Shown here: positions 10,200 through 19,252 of the stretch, piece by piece
Layout: every line of letters starts with the position of its first letter
Position numbering within the stretch: position 1 is the first letter of the stretch
From: Anaerobutyricum hallii
GTDB lineage: Bacteria > Bacillota > Clostridia > Lachnospirales > Lachnospiraceae
DNA: 64,000 bases
Assembly: GCF_900209925.1 (NCBI RefSeq)
Contig: NZ_LT907978.1
Coordinates: 742,501-806,500 of the forward strand
Reading direction: 5' to 3'
Notes under the pieces: generated by a model
Database searches by the model: none
Told to the model about the DNA's origin: nothing
Seen by the model: the letters and a program-made list of their open reading frames with translations, nothing else
Program-made: the position numbers and the translations under genes

Positions 10200-11120
10200 A
10201 TGAAAGAACCTGTATTAATTGTAATGGCAGCAGGAATGGGAAGTCGTTATGGCGGTTTAAAACAGATGGATCCAGTAGATGTGCAGGGACATGCTATTTT
10301 AGACTTCAGTGTGTATGATGCAAAACGTGCTGGTTTTAAGAAAGTTGTTTTTATTATTAAGCATGCGATTGAGAAAGATTTTAAAGAAATCGTCGGTAAA
10401 AGAATCGAACCATTTATGGAAGTAGAATATGTTTTCCAGGAACTTGATAAGCTGCCGGAAGGATATCACGTACCGGAAGGAAGAGAAAAACCATTTGGGA
10501 CAGGTCATGCACTACTGTGCTGTAAGGATGTTGTAGATGCACCATTTGCAGTAATCAATGCGGATGATTATTATGGACCAAAGGCATTTCAGATGTTATA
10601 TGATTATCTGACAACGCATGAAGATGATGAGCTGTATCGTTATGTTATGATTGCGTTCCATATTGAGAAAACAATTACTGAGAATGGTCATGTATCAAGA
10701 GGGGTATGCCAGGTTGATGAAAATCATTTCTTAAAAGAAATTACAGAAAGAACAAGAATCGAAAAACGAGGAGAAGAAGCAGCGTATACATTGGATGACG
10801 GAGCAAGCTGGATACCGGTTCCGGATAAAACGCCAGTTTCTATGAACTGTTGGGGATTTACACCGGGATTTTTAAAAGTGCTTGAAGAAAAATTCCCTGC
10901 GTTCTTAGATAAAGGTTTAAAAGAGAATCCTATGAAGTGTGAATATTTCCTTCCAAGTGTAGTGGAAGAATTACTTCAGGAAAAGAAAGCTACTGTAGAG
11001 GTAATGGAATCTGAAGAAAAGTGGTATGGAGTTACTTACAAAGAAGATAAGAAGTCGGTTATGGATGCGATTGCTGCCATGAAAGAACAGGGAACGTATC
11101 CGGAAAATTTATGGAAATAG
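10200..11120 (+). CDS. Sugar-phosphate nucleotidyltransferase family protein
   Basis: A 306-residue protein with the nucleotidyltransferase (GT-A-like) fold. It opens with the nucleotide-binding LIVMAAGMGSRYGGLKQM, has a GTGHALLCC substrate loop and the metal-site AVINADDYYG. Family members transfer NMP to sugar phosphates; the substrate cannot be told here. The ATG at 10200 follows GGGAGGAAG; an upstream in-frame ATG at 10116 has no RBS. It stands alone, followed by a strong terminator. Confidence 0.85.
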   Translation: MKEPVLIVMAAGMGSRYGGLKQMDPVDVQGHAILDFSVYDAKRAGFKKVVFIIKHAIEKDFKEIVGKRIEPFMEVEYVFQELDKLPEGYHVPEGREKPFGTGHALLCCKDVVDAPFAVINADDYYGPKAFQMLYDYLTTHEDDELYRYVMIAFHIEKTITENGHVSRGVCQVDENHFLKEITERTRIEKRGEEAAYTLDDGASWIPVPDKTPVSMNCWGFTPGFLKVLEEKFPAFLDKGLKENPMKCEYFLPSVVEELLQEKKATVEVMESEEKWYGVTYKEDKKSVMDAIAAMKEQGTYPENLWK

Positions 11121-11169
11121 ACGGATGGAAATAGACGGTTCACCTGCAGGGACGATAAAGAGTAGAAGA

Positions 11170-11206
11170 AAAATTCAAGAATGCCGAGGCATTCTTGAAT
11201 TTTTAA
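11170..11206. terminator. Bidirectional terminator
   Basis: The palindrome ATTCAAGAATGCC/GGCATTCTTGAAT with a three-base loop has A-rich and T-rich flanks and lies between two convergent genes. Confidence 0.9.
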
Positions 11207-11216
11207 TTTGAAAAAA

Positions 11217-12218
11217 TTAATATTTTATATCAGATGGAGAAAGTGGATTCTCCAAATCTATCTGTTCATAAATCGGATCTTTTTTAGAGGAGCGTACCAT
11301 CTTTTGATATTGAGAAGGAGACATACCGGTAATTTTTTTAAATTGTTTTGAAAAATAATAGATGGAGGTATAGCCAAGTGCGGCTGCAGTATCGGTCAGG
11401 TTCATTTTGTTTTCACGAATACAGCGTTTCGCGACGCTGATCCTCATCTGGCAGAAGTATTCTATGGCGCCATAACCGGTCTGTTCTCTGAATATTCTTT
11501 GTAAATGGGAACGCCCGATCGCAAATTCTTTACAAAGGTGTTCTACTTTAATATGTTCTGTGATATGTGCTTCATAATAATCTGTAATTCGATTAAAAAG
11601 AATAGAGTCCGTTTTCAGGAGGGCCGGAGAAAGATTGTTTTCTTTTTCAGGCTGATCCATACTCTTTTTTTGATCCTTTTGTTCTTCGGAAGAAGTATAC
11701 TGGCGCATAAGGCTGATAAGAAGCATTTCAAGATAAATACTGATTAGCTGTTCTCCACCAAATGGTTGATTATATCTTCGTTCAAGGGCGGCAGGAGATA
11801 CCGGGTTAATCTTAGGAGAAAAATTATTTTTTCCTTCTAGAGCAAGGTCCTGTAATAGGGTTGCTTCTTTTTTCTGACAGTGAAACTTTTTGTTAGAAAG
11901 ATTAGAAAGAAGGGCAGGATGTTGGGTGTCGCAATAAAAGCCAGCTGTAAAAAGGACAGCAATTTTCCCTGGTGCTGCTTTAAAGGAATAATATTCATCA
12001 GGAGATTGTATAAATAAATCTCCCTTTTCTAAAATTACTGGAGAAAGCTTTTTATTAGAAAATGTAATTTCAGCGCTTCCATCTTCGACATAAAGTAATT
12101 TCCAGTAGTCATGATATTCACTTTTAAAAATGAAATCGCTTTTATATTCAAAATAATGAAGAGAAGCTATCTTTTGTATTTCAAATTCTTTTTTCAATTG
12201 CAATGATTCAGGAGACAT
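11217..12218 (-). CDS. AraC-family transcriptional regulator
   Basis: A 333-residue regulator. Residues about 20-110 form a cupin-like sensor domain (WKLLYVEDGSAEITF, LEKGDLFIQSPDEYYSF). A polar linker follows at about 175-200 and the C terminus is an AraC DNA-binding domain (VEHLCKEFAIGRSHLQRIF, TDTAAALGYTSIYYFSKQFK, SPSQYQKM). GAGG precedes the ATG. It is divergent from the large signalling locus and could regulate it, which is only a neighbourhood inference. Confidence 0.87.
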   Translation of the reverse strand: MSPESLQLKKEFEIQKIASLHYFEYKSDFIFKSEYHDYWKLLYVEDGSAEITFSNKKLSPVILEKGDLFIQSPDEYYSFKAAPGKIAVLFTAGFYCDTQHPALLSNLSNKKFHCQKKEATLLQDLALEGKNNFSPKINPVSPAALERRYNQPFGGEQLISIYLEMLLISLMRQYTSSEEQKDQKKSMDQPEKENNLSPALLKTDSILFNRITDYYEAHITEHIKVEHLCKEFAIGRSHLQRIFREQTGYGAIEYFCQMRISVAKRCIRENKMNLTDTAAALGYTSIYYFSKQFKKITGMSPSQYQKMVRSSKKDPIYEQIDLENPLSPSDIKY

Positions 12219-12339
12219 AAAAAAATCCTCATTTCTGTTATTTACAAAAATCTATATAGTTTTCTATAATTATATCTTATAATATTTTCAGATAGAAATC
12301 AAATAGAGACTGCAAGTAAAAACCAATAAATCACCCTCT

Positions 12340-12367
12340 TTGAGAAATGCTTTTTTTCTGCTATAAT
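12340..12367 (+). promoter_or_regulatory. Promoter of the signalling/cell-wall locus
   Basis: TTGAGA (12340-12345), a 16-nt spacer and TATAAT (12362-12367). The predicted transcript begins around 12374, so repeat C1 forms the first part of its leader. Confidence 0.7.
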
Positions 12368-12376
12368 CGTATACAG

Positions 12377-12421
12377 GATGATGTCAGTAGCGTTAGCTAT
12401 GGAGTAATTCGTGATATCATG
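12377..12421. repeat. Family C element, short copy C1
   Basis: The ends GATGATGTCA and TGATATCATGC are near inverted repeats around GTAGCGTTAGCTATGGAGTA. The same unit, with about 130 extra bases, forms C2 at 28874-29049. It lies in the leader of the 12470 gene. Confidence 0.7.
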
Positions 12422-12469
12422 CAAGATAGAAATACAAAGAGGAAATTTCTGTCAATAAACAAGGATTGA

Positions 12470-13060
12470 ATGAGGTGTAAAGAGTTGATTGCTACTTTTA
12501 CTATGGAAGCCGGTCTTGTGATCGCAGCGGTATTAGCTGTGGCGGGTGTCGTTCAATGGAAGCGGCAGAGCGGAAGGCAGCAGAAGGAAAAATACATATT
12601 GGATTATGCTGGTCAGGTTTCTGAACTGGAGAGTCAGAGAAGAGAAGAGGAGCGGCAGTTAAGACAGGAAGAAGAAAAGAAGCAGAGAGATCGTGTATTT
12701 GGGATGGATTTTCTGATCACACATGGTTCTGCTTTTGGAGGATGTGCGGCTGTTTGTGCAGATGGAACGATTCGAAAAGATAAAGTTGCACTTGATAATA
12801 TTCTTATGTATGGTAAGCATCCGTCAGGTAAAGAATTTACTTATTATATCGAAGATCAGGGGTTGGAAATCTGTGCATCAGATCAGCCGGAAGAACTGAT
12901 CATTGTTTCTAAGCAGCAGCCTTTTGAAATCAGGGAAGCCGGTCTTTCAAGAGATCAGGGGATTTCTACAAAGAAAGCTGTCATAAAACAGGATGTGACG
13001 TATTATATTATTTTGGAATCGAAACATGAGATTTCGATAAAAGCAACAAAGAGATGTTAG
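12470..13060 (+). CDS. Membrane-anchored protein of unknown function, first gene of the locus
   Basis: A 196-residue protein I do not recognise. Residues about 11-28 are a single hydrophobic segment (ATFTMEAGLVIAAVLAVAGVV), followed by a charged helical stretch rich in Glu, Arg and Gln to about residue 75, suggesting a coiled coil. The C-terminal 120 residues are beta-rich (FGGCAAVCADGTIRKDKVAL, FTYYIEDQGLEICA). No strong RBS precedes the ATG at 12470; a TTG at 12485, seven bases after GAGGTG, is a plausible alternative start. It lies 15 nt before the GTPase gene, so it may anchor or sense for that protein. Confidence 0.75.
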   Translation: MRCKELIATFTMEAGLVIAAVLAVAGVVQWKRQSGRQQKEKYILDYAGQVSELESQRREEERQLRQEEEKKQRDRVFGMDFLITHGSAFGGCAAVCADGTIRKDKVALDNILMYGKHPSGKEFTYYIEDQGLEICASDQPEELIIVSKQQPFEIREAGLSRDQGISTKKAVIKQDVTYYIILESKHEISIKATKRC

Positions 13061-13075
13061 ACGGGAGAGATACTA

Positions 13076-14503
13076 ATGCAGGAGACAAAAACAATACGAG
13101 TGAAGAAATGTCCTTACTGTTTTCGGAACATTTCGAATGAAGATGCAGGATTTCTTTTAAGAACCGATGGAGTGCGATTTCAGTCCCCGGCGCTGAATGA
13201 AGTATTTTCCTATAAAACAGACGTATCTTATTTATATTTTTGGAGTGCCATGGGAATCCCGGAAGAACAGATTGATGCCCGAAGAATCATTATTGATAAT
13301 GAAGTTATGACAGAGTTGAATCAGGAGCTTACGGCAGCGGGAAATGAACTGGCAGTGAAGCGTTTTGATCCGGATAGCTGTGGATACACATTTCATGTGG
13401 AAGAGGGAGCGGTGACGATGTTTTCAAATACGATGGTATGTCCACATTGCCATAATGTTCTTCCACAGAACTTTTTTAAATATGAGATGCTTATGATTGG
13501 TTTAGCAGGAAGTGTTGCATCTGGTAAGACAGTTTATCTGTGTTCGCTTATGATGAATGGATTTGATGTGATGCAAAGACAGAACCTTACCATTCGTAAT
13601 GCTTACGGAAATCCGAATGATGATTATAAGATGGAGATGGAGCGGAATGCGGATAAGCTGCTGCGCTATGGAATCTGTCCGGAATCAACGAGCAAGGCAT
13701 TTAAGAAACCGATATTTTTGGAAGTGACCTATCGGATCGGGCAGAAGAATCTCCACATGATCACTTCAATTTATGATGTGGCAGGAGAATTAATACGTGA
13801 TAGTGCCGGAACCGGAAGAACCGGTTTTGTTCGTCATATGGATGGATTTATCTGTCTGGTAGATCCGGCACAGATGCATTTGGAACATTCTCTCATTAAT
13901 AAGCAGATTCCGGATGAAGAACGGGTTCTTGAGAAACTATATGTTATGAGTAAGGAAGAACAGATGTCCATTCAGCGTATGAGTAACGAGAACGGAAAAC
14001 AGGTAATGAATCAGGCAGATTTCATGATGGAGAATACAGTAAGTGATGAGTATTTCTATGAGAGAAAAGCGGATACCATTTTAGATTCTATTCGTTCTGT
14101 TTTAGGAGATCATGAATTAAAGCAAAAATATATGGCACTTACGATCGCAAAAAGTGATTTGTTAGAAGAACTCGGAGAAATAAAGGAATATCGAGGAAGC
14201 AGTCTTTTATTTGAAAGAAAGCAGGTGTCCTACGGCTTTATGAATATGGATCATCATTTTTTAAGACAGGAAATATTAAAACAGATTTTTGATCAGAAGG
14301 TTTTTCGTCTGCAGCGTAATCTGGATGATTATAAAGAAAGTGGACTTTTTGCAGTTTCAGCACTTGGATGTGAAACAGAAGAGACGATGGAGGGAACGCA
14401 GAAGGAAGTAAGGACGGTTGGAAGAGTGCGGCCGATCAGGACGGAGGAACCAATCTTATGGATGATAATGAAGTTTATGCAGGAAAGAGGGTGGCTTGAG
14501 TAA
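13076..14503 (+). CDS. Zinc-ribbon TRAFAC-like GTPase
   Basis: A 475-residue soluble protein. Two CxxC knuckles (C12-C15 and C122-C125) suggest a zinc ribbon before the nucleotide-binding domain. The P-loop is GSVASGKT at 145-152, a DVAG switch-II-like motif sits at 234-237, and AKSD at 358-361 resembles the guanine-specifying N/TKxD. This arrangement matches TRAFAC-class GTPases of the double-GTPase type described in bacterial conflict-type systems, an assignment from memory of those families. The stop overlaps the next start by one base, so the two products are probably partners. The gene is preceded by GGGAGAG. Confidence 0.75.
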   Translation: MQETKTIRVKKCPYCFRNISNEDAGFLLRTDGVRFQSPALNEVFSYKTDVSYLYFWSAMGIPEEQIDARRIIIDNEVMTELNQELTAAGNELAVKRFDPDSCGYTFHVEEGAVTMFSNTMVCPHCHNVLPQNFFKYEMLMIGLAGSVASGKTVYLCSLMMNGFDVMQRQNLTIRNAYGNPNDDYKMEMERNADKLLRYGICPESTSKAFKKPIFLEVTYRIGQKNLHMITSIYDVAGELIRDSAGTGRTGFVRHMDGFICLVDPAQMHLEHSLINKQIPDEERVLEKLYVMSKEEQMSIQRMSNENGKQVMNQADFMMENTVSDEYFYERKADTILDSIRSVLGDHELKQKYMALTIAKSDLLEELGEIKEYRGSSLLFERKQVSYGFMNMDHHFLRQEILKQIFDQKVFRLQRNLDDYKESGLFAVSALGCETEETMEGTQKEVRTVGRVRPIRTEEPILWMIMKFMQERGWLE

Positions 14504-16614
14504 TGAAGATAGAATATTTAATTCATGAATATACATGGTCCAATCATTGTATTTCCGGGAATAAACTCGGTTGGGGAATTGTAGCTTCTTCCATACCGGA
14601 AGACAGGACATATTTAAGAGAATTAGAGAAAGTAGCGCAGGCAGCGGTGGTTGATAAAACAGGAAGAATCGAAGTAGAAGAACTTGTATACAGCCCTGTC
14701 TGTGGGTTTGTCAAGATGACATCTATTCCCTGTGAATCAGGAGAAGATAAACGTCAGAATAAAAGGGTAAGATTATATCAGCCCAAAGCGCCGGATCATA
14801 ATCCGGCAGTATATCTTGCTCCAGGAATAGAATGGACGGAGGGGGAGAGTACAGGATTTCTTCCAACATTAACATTAGAAGAAGCCAAATTTGATCGAGA
14901 AGATATCTTACGAGAGCTGTGTCTTGAAGAGAGACTACCTGAATTTATGCAGGTGGTCTTTTGGTGTTTGTCAGGACATTCGGAAGGTCTTAATATTGTT
15001 GCTCCGAACTGGAAGGAAGAAGAGTTTGCCGCGAATACACAGAAAGTTATGTATGTGATCCACAGTTTACTTCCACAGTGTATCAGGGAGAAGGCAGGAT
15101 ATGTTTCATTTACAAGAGAAGCCATTCCATCAGTACCTTTTTATTTTTCCCCAAAAGTATGCGGAACCTATTCCTATTCTCTTTCTGAAAAGAATGGGTG
15201 GGATGCTGACTGGGATGCACTGGATCAGTATTTTTATCATGGCATTGCAAAGGCAAGTGAGAAACAAGATTCTATTTATCAGGACTTTCAGCAGGCAGCA
15301 GCAGCGTATTTAAAAAATGTGCGTCATACTGGAAATCTTTTGAAAAAAGTAGAATGGATTTTTTATGATATTGCAAGAAAGCATGGAAAGAACTCCCTCT
15401 CCATAGAATATCTTAGTAAAAATATACCAGAGCTGCTATACTGGGTTTGTAAAGATAAAGAATTAAAATTTGTGGCAGAAGATATTTTGAAGGAAGTACA
15501 TCAGCATCCATTTTCACAGGCAGAGAGACAAATCTATATTGAAAGTCTCATTGCGGGAGTAACAGGACGTTCTAAAGAAGCCATTTTAATGGAAATGGAT
15601 CATATTTTAAGAGAAGTTTATGATGAAGATAAAAAGGAGTTTGCTTCTTTGTTATCTATGATTCGAGAAAGAAATAAAGAATTATATACAGGTTTGTTAT
15701 GTGGTGGAGATTTTCAGAAAGAACAGTCAGAATACAGCCGGCGTATGTATCATCTTAATGCTTCCGATATGGAAAGCCTTTACAGGTATGTAAGGGAGTT
15801 TAGCGAGCAGAGTATACCGGGAGAGCGAAAAGACGATATTTTAAGAACCGGAATCGGATTACTCAATGCGAATCTTTTTGATCAAAAAGGTTATGAACTG
15901 TTTGATAAGATTGCTGTTCATCTGAACAGAAAAGAGCAGTGGATAAAGATTCTTGAAGATTTTGTAGTACAGCTTCAGGCACATGCCTCATTATTTGATA
16001 GAAAGCAGATGGAGACGGCCTGTTATATAGAGGATATGCTTTATATGTATAAGCCGGAGATGACAAGGGTACTGCGGGAAGAACGTGGACGAAGAGGTCA
16101 TAAAGTAAGAAAAGACGGAAGAACAAAGGACAGCGGTGAGGAGGAATGTGACATGGGACGTAGACATAAAGAAGATACGTCGATAGAAGAGCCTGTAAGC
16201 AATGCAGTGGAAAGTGTGGAGGCAGAATCTGTGGAAGAAGAGCAGGAAGGCCCAATGATTCCATTTTTATTCATAGGTTTCCCACAAGGATTTCTGACGG
16301 GATGTATTATGTATTTATCTCATTATTCTCTGATGATCGGACACTGGAAGATTGCCCTTGGTATGGCAGGAATGTGGGTACTCCTCATGTTGAATTATGA
16401 GGGGGTAATTCTTCAGAGAAAAGAGAGATATCCTTTATGGAAGGTGATCGGGCTTTGCCTGGTAGAAGGATGGATTATAGAAGCGGCAGGCTGGTTCTTC
16501 CGTTCGCAGAAAGTAAGACTGTATTATTTTATTGTTCTTGGAGTGATTGCAGTATGTATTCAGATTGTTAATCTGATCCAGATGCAGAAGGCGAAAAAAA
16601 AGCAGGAAGAGTAA
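14503..16614 (+). CDS. Large GTPase-associated membrane protein (GAP1-like)
   Basis: A 703-residue protein. The first 570 residues are soluble and helix-rich and begin with IEYLIHEYTWSNHCISGNKLGWGIVASS, a pattern that recalls the N-terminal domain of GTPase-associated protein 1 (GAP1) found beside TRAFAC-like GTPases. A charged linker (about 525-580) leads to four membrane helices between about 583 and 700. The start codon overlaps the GTPase stop, arguing for translational coupling and a complex. The family link is an inference by eye; its biochemical role is unknown, though a GTPase regulator or effector anchored at the membrane would fit. Confidence 0.65.
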   Translation: MKIEYLIHEYTWSNHCISGNKLGWGIVASSIPEDRTYLRELEKVAQAAVVDKTGRIEVEELVYSPVCGFVKMTSIPCESGEDKRQNKRVRLYQPKAPDHNPAVYLAPGIEWTEGESTGFLPTLTLEEAKFDREDILRELCLEERLPEFMQVVFWCLSGHSEGLNIVAPNWKEEEFAANTQKVMYVIHSLLPQCIREKAGYVSFTREAIPSVPFYFSPKVCGTYSYSLSEKNGWDADWDALDQYFYHGIAKASEKQDSIYQDFQQAAAAYLKNVRHTGNLLKKVEWIFYDIARKHGKNSLSIEYLSKNIPELLYWVCKDKELKFVAEDILKEVHQHPFSQAERQIYIESLIAGVTGRSKEAILMEMDHILREVYDEDKKEFASLLSMIRERNKELYTGLLCGGDFQKEQSEYSRRMYHLNASDMESLYRYVREFSEQSIPGERKDDILRTGIGLLNANLFDQKGYELFDKIAVHLNRKEQWIKILEDFVVQLQAHASLFDRKQMETACYIEDMLYMYKPEMTRVLREERGRRGHKVRKDGRTKDSGEEECDMGRRHKEDTSIEEPVSNAVESVEAESVEEEQEGPMIPFLFIGFPQGFLTGCIMYLSHYSLMIGHWKIALGMAGMWVLLMLNYEGVILQRKERYPLWKVIGLCLVEGWIIEAAGWFFRSQKVRLYYFIVLGVIAVCIQIVNLIQMQKAKKKQEE

Positions 16615-16669
16615 TAGGAAGAATATAAAAAGTAACAGGTAAATAAGCGCAGATAAGAATGAGGGAATT

Positions 16670-18241
16670 ATGGAAAGATTAGCAGACGATACAATAGAAT
16701 CTTTTATGAATGCAATAGAAGAACGGCTGGCTGAAGGACAGAAGAATAAGATTCCGTTTTCCAGATTTTTAGAGGAAAAAATGGATGCTTTTGACTATAG
16801 TAATACCTCGCTGGCCAAAAAGGTGTTTCATCGAGTGGAAAAGAAAAAGGAAGGAACCGTTACGTATGTTCCAGTAACCAGACAGGCAATCGGAGCCTGG
16901 CTTCGGGGTTCCATGCCATCTTCCAGAGATATTTATGTTACACTTGGAATGGCATTTCAGATGAATCTGGAAGAAATTAATCATATTCTTTTGGAAAATT
17001 ATATGGGATATGGACTGTACTGTAAAAATATAGATGATGCACTGTGGATTGCATTGATCAACGGACTTTTTTCGATAGATTCTTTTGAAACTGTCAGAGA
17101 GAAGATTGAGGATATCTTAGAAGAAAATGTACAGCAGGACAGCAGAAGTCTTGCGACGATGGACTTGTGGGTAATGCTTTCTGAAGCAGGGACGTTAGAA
17201 GAATTTTATGAACTGATACGGATTTATAAAGATGAATTTCGTGATGGAGCAAGAAAGTTTGGACAGTGTCTTGAGGAAGTGATTGAGGAAGAATATGGAT
17301 ATTATGATAAGGCGGCCTGGTTTTTAAGAGATATTGGATGTCTGCACTGTGAAGCGCAGTTTTCAAAGATAAGAGCAGGAAAGGCTGTTGTCACAAGAGA
17401 GTGGCTTCTTCGTTTCTGTATTGCCCTGCAGCCAACGTATGAATCTATTGAAAAACTTCTTGCAAAGGCGCAGATGGAACCGCTTGGTATCACTCCGGCA
17501 GAGGTCATTATTGAGATGATTGCCCGATATAAGTCGAATTCTGTTGCAAACAGCCAGGAAATATGGATCATGATTGAATCGGCTGCAGAGAGACTTCGTC
17601 AAAAGGGCTATGAAATCGAGGAAGATTTATGCCGTAAATATAATTCCGTTTATGAACTCCCGGTTTCACAGAAGTGGTGGTTCTCTTTCTGTATTGGAAA
17701 GCAGCTTTTACAGAATGAAAAGAACAAAGAGTTTGGTTATGAAAAGAACGGATATTGCCGTTTTGCTATGGAAGATAAGTTACTTTTTGATGATATGAAT
17801 CGAAATAAAAAGAATGTTTCTTTTAAGAAAAGTGCCTTAGAATATATGGAAACAGGAATTCCTGACTGGAAACAGGCAGAATTTCAGGAAATACCGGCGC
17901 TTTCTATTGAGAAGAATTATGTGCCGGATGCCCTTGATATGGAAAAGTTTGAGGATTACTGTTACGTGAGAAGACCAAGCCGGTTTACAAAAGACTTTTT
18001 GCGTAATGATATGTATTTTTACGCAGCGACATTGTATTCAGTGTGGACTGGAAAGTGTTATCAGAAAGAGAATGGAAAGCGTAATGTAGAAGAAATCAGA
18101 CAGGAGTTTGAAAAACATTCTCTCGAAGGAGAAGAATTCCTGACAGTACTCACAAAGATGATTGGGCATGATGAAGTACTTTTAGAAGGTAATCTTGCTA
18201 CTATGGTAGAAGCCGTTGCAAAAGTAAGACAGCGTCAGTAA
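16670..18241 (+). CDS. Protein with Cro/C1-like helix-turn-helix units
   Basis: A 523-residue soluble protein with no membrane segment. Residues about 45-110 look like a Cro/C1-type helix-turn-helix (SLAKKVFHRV, VTRQAIGAWLRGSMPSSRDIYVTLGMAFQM). Residues about 215-270 resemble a second copy (ARKFGQCL to VTREWLLRFCIALQPTYESIEKLLAKAQ). The remainder is helical and unassigned. It might be a DNA-binding regulator or, given its setting, a scaffold that uses this fold for protein contacts. It follows the GAP1-like gene after 55 nt and precedes an internal promoter. Confidence 0.65.
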   Translation: MERLADDTIESFMNAIEERLAEGQKNKIPFSRFLEEKMDAFDYSNTSLAKKVFHRVEKKKEGTVTYVPVTRQAIGAWLRGSMPSSRDIYVTLGMAFQMNLEEINHILLENYMGYGLYCKNIDDALWIALINGLFSIDSFETVREKIEDILEENVQQDSRSLATMDLWVMLSEAGTLEEFYELIRIYKDEFRDGARKFGQCLEEVIEEEYGYYDKAAWFLRDIGCLHCEAQFSKIRAGKAVVTREWLLRFCIALQPTYESIEKLLAKAQMEPLGITPAEVIIEMIARYKSNSVANSQEIWIMIESAAERLRQKGYEIEEDLCRKYNSVYELPVSQKWWFSFCIGKQLLQNEKNKEFGYEKNGYCRFAMEDKLLFDDMNRNKKNVSFKKSALEYMETGIPDWKQAEFQEIPALSIEKNYVPDALDMEKFEDYCYVRRPSRFTKDFLRNDMYFYAATLYSVWTGKCYQKENGKRNVEEIRQEFEKHSLEGEEFLTVLTKMIGHDEVLLEGNLATMVEAVAKVRQRQ

Positions 18242-18260
18242 AAGTTCGGAAAGCAAATAT

Positions 18261-18289
18261 TTGAATAAAGATACTATTTATGGTATGCT
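18261..18289 (+). promoter_or_regulatory. Internal promoter before the FHA gene
   Basis: TTGAAT (18261-18266), a 17-nt spacer and TATGCT (18284-18289) precede the FHA gene by about 50 nt. This would let the FHA-RodA-PBP part be transcribed separately. Confidence 0.5.
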
Positions 18290-18337
18290 CCTGTTGAAAG
18301 TGATTGTTACAAATAACGAAAGGCAGGAGCTATATTT

Positions 18338-19252
18338 ATGTCTATTATTTCTCAGATAGGGGTTGTCATTTTAATTGCATTTATTGTATTAGTGTTGATT
18401 CGTTCGAATAAGAATCTTAAGAAAGCTTCCGAAGAGGGGGAGAGTTTCGTAGATGAGTGGGCACTGAGACAGGAGAAGAAGGAGGAAATCAAGCAAAAGC
18501 GTGAGGAGAAGAAGTTAGAAGTACAAAAAGAGAAGAAACAAAAGAAAATACAAAAACAGGAGAAACGGAAAGAAAATCTGATTTACGAGAATACAGGTGA
18601 GCAGTTAGAAGATATGCCAATCTATGAGGATACAGAGGAACAAGCAGAAGATAGGACATTCTATGATAATGCAGAAGAACAGCAGGAAGACTGGTCTTTC
18701 TATGACAATATAGAAGAACAGCCAGGAGAAGACCGTCCGGGATATGATGGAGAGAGCCTTCGTGTGAATACAGACTGGTTATATGATTATGAAGAGAAAG
18801 AGAAACAGCGTCAGGAACAGACCAGAGCGGAACAGTATAGGTCTGCCGGTGATAAAGCAGAGGAACAAAGTAGTAAGATCGTTCCGATGAAGAAGCGTCA
18901 GACAACGGGAATCACATTGATGAAGCTTGATGCGAATCATCGGGTGATGGCAAGATACCGCGTAAATCAGATTCCATTTACAATCGGAAGGAGTACCAAT
19001 AATGACCTGGTTCTTGATGATTTGTGTGTGGCAAGAAATCATTGCCGTATCGTGGAAAAAGATGGAAGATACGTTTTGGAAGATGTAGGAACAATGAATA
19101 AGTTATATGTGAATGGGATGATGACAAGTCAGGTTCCTTTATCAGATGGTGTTCGTGTCTATATTGGTAATGAAGAATTTCAGATCGAAGTAGAAGGCAG
19201 AAGAAGCCAGTCTACCAGATTATATAAAAACGTGGAGGGTATTTATGAGTAG
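18338..19252 (+). CDS. Membrane-anchored FHA-domain protein
   Basis: A 304-residue protein. Residues about 6-22 form one membrane helix, 40-85 a Lys/Glu-rich coiled coil, and 85-140 hold four imperfect 13-residue acidic repeats of the form xxYxxxEEQxED. Residues about 200-290 form an FHA domain, with GRSTNNDLVLDD, ARNHCRI and LYVNG as the phosphothreonine-binding loops. FHA domains bind phosphothreonine, so it should read out the kinase encoded downstream. The stop overlaps the RodA start by eight bases. In mycobacteria FHA proteins sit in the same type of cluster with RodA and PbpA. Confidence 0.88.
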   Translation: MSIISQIGVVILIAFIVLVLIRSNKNLKKASEEGESFVDEWALRQEKKEEIKQKREEKKLEVQKEKKQKKIQKQEKRKENLIYENTGEQLEDMPIYEDTEEQAEDRTFYDNAEEQQEDWSFYDNIEEQPGEDRPGYDGESLRVNTDWLYDYEEKEKQRQEQTRAEQYRSAGDKAEEQSSKIVPMKKRQTTGITLMKLDANHRVMARYRVNQIPFTIGRSTNNDLVLDDLCVARNHCRIVEKDGRYVLEDVGTMNKLYVNGMMTSQVPLSDGVRVYIGNEEFQIEVEGRRSQSTRLYKNVEGIYE

